DNA of 6,666 nt from Methanobacteriota archaeon. Lineage in GTDB: Archaea; Thermoplasmatota; Poseidoniia; Poseidoniales; Poseidoniaceae. Both the position numbers and the translations under genes were made by a program. The notes under the pieces are model-generated. The model did no database searches, was not told the origin of the DNA, and saw only the letters and a list, made by a program, of their open reading frames with translations. Below, one piece after another: positions 1 through 4,152 of the stretch (positions are counted from its first letter, which is position 1; the number at the start of each line of letters is the position of its first letter). The stretch covers positions 13,591 to 20,256 of the forward strand of contig PBSP01000045.1 of assembly GCA_002726845.1 (NCBI GenBank), written 5' to 3'.

Positions 1-516
1 TGCGAGTACGAGCCCGAACAATTCCCAGGTGTTGTCTATCGGGTAACCGATCCAAAACTTGCCATCCTGATGTTCCGCTCCGGACGCGCAGTCTGTACCG
101 GTGGAAAGGACGAGGACAACATCCACACCGGTATCGACAGGATGATCAAGGATTTACGAGCCGCTGGAATCACAACATGGGACCTCAAGGATGTTGAAAT
201 CGAGGTTCAAAACATGGTCGCTACCTATGCACTTCACTACCCTGAAGATTACGACGGAAACGACAAATTCACGGGAGCCCCGCTTGCAGGCGAACCACGC
301 AAGTTGAACCTCAACAACCTCACGTTCCACCTTCCATTCGACAAGGTCGAGTACGAACCGGAGCAATTCCCGGGTCTCATTTACCGACTCGATTATCCAA
401 AGGTCGTCTGTCTCATTTTCGGCAGCGGTAAAATGGTCATTACCGGTGCTCGACACAAGGACGAGATTTTGGAAGCAGTTGAAATCATTAAGGATGAACT
501 TGCTGACCTTCTCTGA
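1..516 (+). CDS. tbp: TATA-box binding protein (TBP), 5'-truncated by window edge
   Basis: General archaeal transcription factor that binds box A of promoters, bends the DNA and recruits TFB and RNA polymerase. Reading frame 1 is open from the first base, so the gene starts upstream; 171 residues are visible and roughly the first 45-50 are missing. Both halves of the TBP saddle are recognisable: the first from EYEPEQFPGVVYR through LMFRSGRAVCTG, the second from EYEPEQFPGLIYR through LIFGSGKMVITGA. Each half keeps the FPG phenylalanine and the F of the F-x-SG-K/R strand, the positions that wedge into the TATA minor groove in known TBP structures. IEVQNMVATYAL marks the first strand of the second half. 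Compared with a Pyrococcus TBP recalled from memory, the half-to-half period is 115 residues rather than about 91, mostly because of an insertion near 232-303. No acidic C-terminal tail is present; the protein ends at DLL. The archaeal-type identification is secure. The missing N-terminus cannot be described. Confidence 0.96.
   Translation, partial: CEYEPEQFPGVVYRVTDPKLAILMFRSGRAVCTGGKDEDNIHTGIDRMIKDLRAAGITTWDLKDVEIEVQNMVATYALHYPEDYDGNDKFTGAPLAGEPRKLNLNNLTFHLPFDKVEYEPEQFPGLIYRLDYPKVVCLIFGSGKMVITGARHKDEILEAVEIIKDELADLL
4..156 (+). repeat. TBP intragenic repeat, first half
   Basis: This is the first copy of the imperfect internal duplication of TBP, covering its stirrup, strands and long helix (EYEPEQFPG to IKDL). 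It pairs with 349-501 without gaps at the protein level, offset by 345 bases. This is the ancient fold symmetry of TBP and not a recent DNA duplication. Confidence 0.85.
349..501 (+). repeat. TBP intragenic repeat, second half
   Basis: This is the second copy of the TBP internal duplication (EYEPEQFPG to IKDEL). It matches 4-156 residue for residue in length. The stirrup segment is almost identical in both copies, while the helix that follows has diverged strongly. Confidence 0.85.
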
Positions 517-561
517 GTACACCTGCGTACCTTTCATGTGCAAGAACGCACGAGCAACACC
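517..561 (+). other. tbp to surface-protein spacer, no clear promoter
   Basis: These 45 bases lie between the TBP stop and the preferred ATG at 562. I see no A/T-rich box A, no stable hairpin, no convincing T-run terminator and no Shine-Dalgarno-like purine run before either candidate start (GTG 538, ATG 562). The downstream gene is therefore either read through from tbp or driven by a promoter inside the tbp coding region or one too weak to recognise. Confidence 0.5.
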
Positions 562-642
562 ATGGGCGAATCGCTCAAGTCACGTCTCTTGACTCTGCTC
601 GTGCTGGGTCTTTTGATTGCCTTTAGCCAAGTTCCCCTCTTC
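562..642 (+). other. Signal peptide of paralogue 1
   Basis: The N-terminus MGESLKSR is followed by a hydrophobic core LLTLLVLGLLIAF and then SQVPLF, a Sec-type signal. The exact cleavage site is not clear. It could also stay uncleaved, since the core is long and no strong A-x-A site is visible. There is no lipobox cysteine. Confidence 0.75.
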
Positions 643-3600
643 ATGCACAACACTCAACTCAATGAAAATCAACAAGAAGTTCGTTCTTCAGGTAACCCCG
701 GGGTCACCGATTTGCCTTCATGGAGAATCGGCGACAAGTGGGTTTACTCTGGAACCTTCGACCCCTCGATTTTGATTACCAACACGGGTGTTTCAGCAAG
801 TGTTGGGGAAATTCGAGGAGATTCCACCGCAGAAGTAACGGACATACTTGAACTGCAATTTGACAACCGCACGGAATGGGTTTACAAACTTCGAATGACG
901 GCGGATTTCGACAAAAGTGGTGTCGAACTCGAGGGATTTACTGGCAACGCCGAAATTCAGTTCACGCAGACAGAATACCTCCGAGTGAGTGATTTTGCAA
1001 CAGTGAAAAACGATCTCGATTTGTACATCAAATTCATTCCTTACGGCATTGGGTCGTTAACGCAAATTCTCGGTGACATCACCATTACCAACGAATACAG
1101 CCCTGCCACAGAATCGTACGACTTCCCTCTGAGGTATGGAGAACGATGGACTTCATTGACCACATCCTCCTCAACTTGGTCAGGTCAAAGTGATTACATT
1201 ACTCCCTTCCCACCTCCGGAAACCGATACCAATACGACGACATGGGAGGTAACAGACGTGGGTCAGCCACGTAATTCGATTGGCGCTGGTATCGCATACA
1301 GCGGGTGCGATGCATCCTATGAACTCACTTCTTGGAATTCTGATGGTGTATCAACTGGGTATCGGTGGTATTGCCCAGCGGTCAACAACTATGCTTGGCG
1401 ACATGCTGAGGAAGACGTTGGCTTGACCATTGATTTTCGTTTAAAGCAGTACATGCCCGTCGGTGCGACTGGGGTTGAGAGCAACAGCGACCCTGGCAAT
1501 CGACCGAATTGCGTCGATGTCGCTCCAGAACGAACACTCACAGCTCTCGATTCACCGATGGAGGTCTGGGTTCATCTCAGTCCATCGTGCTTTGGGACTG
1601 TTAACGGCGTGGGAGTAGAGGTTGCCTACGATGGAGCGTCAACCACGATTTATACCGGTTCGAACGGCTCTGCGAGTACGACGATTAATTCAGGAAACAA
1701 CATCGATTATTCTGCGACCAACACGGATTGGGCAAGTCATGGAATCATGGCAAAATCAGGAAATTATGTTGGAGCAAGCACAGTCACGCTCGATGAATAT
1801 CTTGTAGGGTTGGACCTCATCGCTGACGAGGAAAGGGCAGTGGTGATTCGGAATCGCAGTGGTGAAATCAGCACTGTGAGTTCACTCTCTGGCTACAACG
1901 TGCTGCCAGGAGACGAATTGACCATCGAAGTTGCAGTCGTCAACAAAGGGATTACACCATCAACCCCATCTAAACTGAGAATATATCATCCAGATGCGTC
2001 GATTTTCGATCTAGACCTCCCATCACTTGCAACCTACGAATCACACAAGGTGAACTTCACTTGGACGGTCCCTGAAGATGCCTCCATTGGTACAATTCCT
2101 GTACGCTGGGAGTCCGACCCATTTCAGACGAATTCAGCAGATGCAAATGCGGATAACGACATTGGCGAAATCAATCTGTTCATCGGACGATTGCCTACTG
2201 CAATTCTCGAACCAATTGAGGTCTACACCAATGTTGAAACGGTGATCAATGCATCCGGCAGTTTTGATGAAGACGGAGGGAACGTTTCCTGCTTGTTCAA
2301 CATTCCATGGTACGATGGGACCAGGACGCCTGCATGGACCCGGGTTGAATCCATCGATTGCATGCTTAATTGGACGTGGACAAACGATGGAGAATACCCC
2401 GTCGAAGTTACAATCACGGACGAAGAACAAGACACTGTTAACGGTGTACTTGATGTCATGATTCTCAATCGGGCACCAAACATCATGGTAGCAAGTGCTC
2501 GAACCGAGGTTAAAGTCGAGCATCCCGTCACACTCTACGCCTATGCAAACGACACGGACTCTGAAGACCCGTTCCCGGGAGTGGTTGACGTTTATTGGCT
2601 AAACGCCATTTGTGAAGAGGGCTACTACACGAGAGTGTGCACCACGACAGCACCAACCGAAGGTTGGCATACCTTCCAAGCGGTGGGGGTCGACGACGAT
2701 AGTGCAATGACAATGGCGAGCATTGACATTCGTTTCACAAACATCAATCCGCACGGATTATCGGTTACGATGACCAACGATAGCGGACCTCTTCCAATCG
2801 ACGTTCAACAAACCTGGCATGTCCAAGAAGACCAAGTGGTCCGTTTACGCGGCCAAGCCTTGGATTCAATCGACGATTTAGATGGACTTACCCACCGCTG
2901 GTGGCCGGATGATGCTCAACCAAATCTCATCAAAACCTTTGATGGACGCGTCTCAGAATTTGAGATGATATGGGAAACCTCTGGATTGCATAGGATGCGA
3001 CTCGAAGTAAGCGATTCGGAGGGAGCCAGCAGCGGAACCTACGAACGCTGGGTCAGCGTTGCAAACGTTCCGCCAGTTGTTCAGCCACTCGACCAAATCC
3101 TACCGCTGGCAGAAGGCGAAGAAGTGCGACTCGTTGGAAACGCGACGGATACACCTTCGGACTACGACACACTCATCCGTTGTTGGGACGTTGACCCTGG
3201 ACTCGATTCGAACGACATTGGCGGTGCTGATGATGACTGCGATGTTGTGGGTGATGAGTTGGTCTGGCATTGGAATACGAGTGGAACGCACACCGTAATC
3301 TATCACGTAACTGATGATGATGGTGTCCGAGTGAGTACGGTTCTCTCCATCGAAGTGCTCAACATTCCACCGATTGTCCGTACCAATGAAATTCTCTGCA
3401 ATGCCTTGGAAACCTGCATTCTTGACGCATCCACGACAATCGATTCGATCAACGATTTGGACCAAATTACGGTTGTTTGGGATCTTGACACCTCTGTAGA
3501 CAGCAATGGAGACGGTGTGAAAAACAACGATGCAGATAAAGTTGGAAAGCAAATCGAACATGTCTTCAAGAAACAGGGCACCTATGAAGTCCGAGTCATG

Positions 3601-4062
3601 GCGTGGGATGAAAATCCAGAGCGACCTGGCACCAAGGTCATCAAACTCAGAATCGGCGAACCAGACCGAACACTTGTGGAAAGGTTTGGTGCATCACTGG
3701 CTGGCGAAGAGGCAAATCCAGTGTATCAACTCTCTTTGTTGGCGTTCCTACTCCTCCTTCTTGCGATGTTGACTCGGAGACGACGATCGAACCGTCTTCA
3801 GCGGGCGATGGAACGACTTGACAAGCGGCAAAACGCTATTTTCAGCGATGAGGACGTTGGTCTGATGCCTCATGAAATATCAGCAAAGCACAACAGACCC
3901 AACGACCCTCCTGTGCAAGGCGCCTTCGATTCTTTTGGGCCACTTGAATCGTCCTCAACAGCCCCACCAATACCAGAAAGTGGGCTCCCGGACGGGTGGA
4001 GCTTGGAGCAATGGGAGCATTACGGCCAACAATGGCTCGACTCACAACTTGACAATTCCTAA
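562..4062 (+). CDS. Giant PKD-domain surface protein, C-terminally membrane-anchored (paralogue 1)
   Basis: Complete gene for a 1166-residue type I membrane protein; no specific function recognised. Numbering is from the ATG. A signal peptide covers about 1-27 (SLKSR, then a Leu-rich core). A large beta domain covers about 50-310, with PSWRIGDKW at 52-60, DFPLRYGERW at 187-196 and a Cys pair 249/271. An Ig-like domain (about 317-415, Cys 317/343) and a CARDB-like domain (about 417-545) follow. Five PKD-like domains lie at about 544-639, 640-730, 731-838, 839-937 and 938-1035, most ending in N-x-[AP]-P linkers. One transmembrane helix is at 1054-1071, then RRRR and a 95-residue cytoplasmic tail. 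All 12 cysteines and all 12 N-x-S/T sequons are extracellular. ATG 562 was chosen over GTG 538 because it gives a compact signal peptide like that of the downstream paralogue, and both genes have a CCATGG start context; the GTG would add eight residues. The PKD/CARDB content suggests adhesion, ligand binding or an S-layer-associated role, by inference only. Confidence 0.92.
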   Translation: MGESLKSRLLTLLVLGLLIAFSQVPLFMHNTQLNENQQEVRSSGNPGVTDLPSWRIGDKWVYSGTFDPSILITNTGVSASVGEIRGDSTAEVTDILELQFDNRTEWVYKLRMTADFDKSGVELEGFTGNAEIQFTQTEYLRVSDFATVKNDLDLYIKFIPYGIGSLTQILGDITITNEYSPATESYDFPLRYGERWTSLTTSSSTWSGQSDYITPFPPPETDTNTTTWEVTDVGQPRNSIGAGIAYSGCDASYELTSWNSDGVSTGYRWYCPAVNNYAWRHAEEDVGLTIDFRLKQYMPVGATGVESNSDPGNRPNCVDVAPERTLTALDSPMEVWVHLSPSCFGTVNGVGVEVAYDGASTTIYTGSNGSASTTINSGNNIDYSATNTDWASHGIMAKSGNYVGASTVTLDEYLVGLDLIADEERAVVIRNRSGEISTVSSLSGYNVLPGDELTIEVAVVNKGITPSTPSKLRIYHPDASIFDLDLPSLATYESHKVNFTWTVPEDASIGTIPVRWESDPFQTNSADANADNDIGEINLFIGRLPTAILEPIEVYTNVETVINASGSFDEDGGNVSCLFNIPWYDGTRTPAWTRVESIDCMLNWTWTNDGEYPVEVTITDEEQDTVNGVLDVMILNRAPNIMVASARTEVKVEHPVTLYAYANDTDSEDPFPGVVDVYWLNAICEEGYYTRVCTTTAPTEGWHTFQAVGVDDDSAMTMASIDIRFTNINPHGLSVTMTNDSGPLPIDVQQTWHVQEDQVVRLRGQALDSIDDLDGLTHRWWPDDAQPNLIKTFDGRVSEFEMIWETSGLHRMRLEVSDSEGASSGTYERWVSVANVPPVVQPLDQILPLAEGEEVRLVGNATDTPSDYDTLIRCWDVDPGLDSNDIGGADDDCDVVGDELVWHWNTSGTHTVIYHVTDDDGVRVSTVLSIEVLNIPPIVRTNEILCNALETCILDASTTIDSINDLDQITVVWDLDTSVDSNGDGVKNNDADKVGKQIEHVFKKQGTYEVRVMAWDENPERPGTKVIKLRIGEPDRTLVERFGASLAGEEANPVYQLSLLAFLLLLLAMLTRRRRSNRLQRAMERLDKRQNAIFSDEDVGLMPHEISAKHNRPNDPPVQGAFDSFGPLESSSTAPPIPESGLPDGWSLEQWEHYGQQWLDSQLDNS
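709..1491 (+). other. N-terminal beta domain with two W/G/W motifs, paralogue 1
   Basis: This is a domain of about 260 residues, not assignable by eye to a named family. It contains two related motifs, W-R-I-G-D-K-W (54-60) and F-P-L-R-Y-G-E-R-W (188-196), and ends near the Cys249 to Cys271 segment, which is followed by a stretch running to KQYMPVG. The same order and spacing recur in the downstream paralogue. The FPLxxGxxW signature resembles motifs in secreted beta-rich lipoprotein-like domains; this is a resemblance and not a family assignment. Confidence 0.6.
1801..2190 (+). other. CARDB-like beta-sandwich domain, paralogue 1
   Basis: The segment VGLDLIADEERAVV through ADNDIGEINLFIG has the shape of a CARDB (cell-adhesion-related) domain: a G-Y-N-V-L-P-G-D-E-L early strand, a V-V-N-K-G-I-T-P-S-T turn (the usual N-x-G), a W-T-V-P strand and a terminal A-D-N-D. 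The paralogue shows the matching elements (YNALPGDQL, QNRGVFTS, WVVPEGA, NRSNNQA). Confidence in the fold is good; the family name is from memory of the motif. Confidence 0.65.
2191..3666 (+). other. Array of five PKD-like domains, paralogue 1
   Basis: Five consecutive beta-sandwich modules of about 90-108 residues. Most carry the PKD pattern: an A/S-S-x-D or N-A-S/T-D start, a central W strand, G-x-[HY]-x-[VM]-x-[LV], then V-x-D-x-[ED]-G. Linkers such as NRAP, NVPP and NIPP divide them. Domains 1, 2, 4 and 5 each carry one Cys pair (577/600, 684/693, 874/893, 946/952); domain 3 has none. Domains 4 and 5 hold an acidic insert, the fifth being D-S-N-G-D-G-V-K-N-N-D-A-D (980-992), which reads as a calcium-binding loop. 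PKD modules usually act as rigid spacers or protein/glycan contact domains on surface proteins. Confidence 0.75.
3721..4059 (+). other. Transmembrane helix and cytoplasmic tail, paralogue 1
   Basis: A hydrophobic helix (VYQLSLLAFLLLLLAMLT, residues 1054-1071) is followed at once by four arginines, a stop-transfer signal placing the tail inside. The tail starts with a basic amphipathic stretch (NRLQRAMERLDKRQ), passes through a Pro/Ser/Asn-rich disordered region, and ends with GWSLEQWEHYGQQWL (1145-1159). The tail has no cysteine and no sequon. The end motif resembles C-terminal tails I associate with other planktonic archaeal surface proteins, but this memory was not checked. Confidence 0.8.
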
Positions 4063-4086
4063 GTACGAGGAAGAGAACATTCGCCC
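4063..4086 (+). promoter_or_regulatory. Short intergenic gap with weak purine-rich RBS candidate
   Basis: These 24 bases separate the two surface-protein genes, too short for a separate promoter with a leader, so co-transcription is likely. GAGGAAGAG at 4067-4075 is the only purine run that could pair with the 16S 3' end, but its GAGG core sits 16 bases before the ATG, farther than usual. It is therefore a weak candidate. Confidence 0.35.
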
Positions 4087-4094
4087 ATGGCGAA
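4080..4094 (+). repeat. 6-bp inverted repeat around the start codon of paralogue 2
   Basis: TTCGCC at 4080-4085 and GGCGAA at 4089-4094 are exact reverse complements around a 3-base spacer that holds the A and T of the ATG. As RNA this could form a small hairpin that masks the start codon. Alternatively it is chance, since the second arm also encodes residues 1-3. Confidence 0.4.
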
Positions 4095-4152
4095 CCGCTT
4101 CTCTGCGCTGTTTGTGTTGTTTTTGTTGACCTGTATGTCCATGGTTCACATG
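4087..4152 (+). other. Signal peptide of paralogue 2
   Basis: MANRFS is followed by ALFVLFLLTCMSMV and a polar HMVHEE, a short Sec-type signal. The ATG is favoured because the codons just upstream (4063-4086) encode no hydrophobic segment and the gap to the previous stop is only 24 bases. Confidence 0.75.

Noticed and set aside
517..533. Possible terminator after tbp (GTAC repeats and a short CTTTC)
   Set aside because: GTAC at 517 and again shortly after is only a short palindromic word. There is no stable stem, and the T-run is three bases long.
154..543. Minus-strand 129-codon open frame antisense to TBP
   Set aside because: TBP on the + strand is certain. The antisense translation has no recognisable domain, and the frame is only an effect of codon bias.
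3301..3330. Short GATGAT runs that look like a microsatellite, recurring in both surface genes
   Set aside because: They encode the D-D-D-G or D-D-G end motif of PKD-like domains. Protein-level constraint explains the repetition.
3100..3561. Minus-strand 153-codon open frame inside the first surface-protein gene
   Set aside because: It lies wholly inside a convincing domain-rich coding region on the other strand, and its translation shows no recognisable motif or domain. It is a shadow frame.
4063..4066. Both intergenic gaps begin with GTAC directly after the stop codon
   Set aside because: A four-base match at two sites is well within chance, and nothing else in the gaps is alike.
4120..4137. 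Possible lipobox in the signal peptide of paralogue 2 (FLLTC)
   Set aside because: The residue before the cysteine is Thr rather than Gly, Ala or Ser. The paralogue has no cysteine there and is anchored by a C-terminal helix, so lipid anchoring is unlikely.
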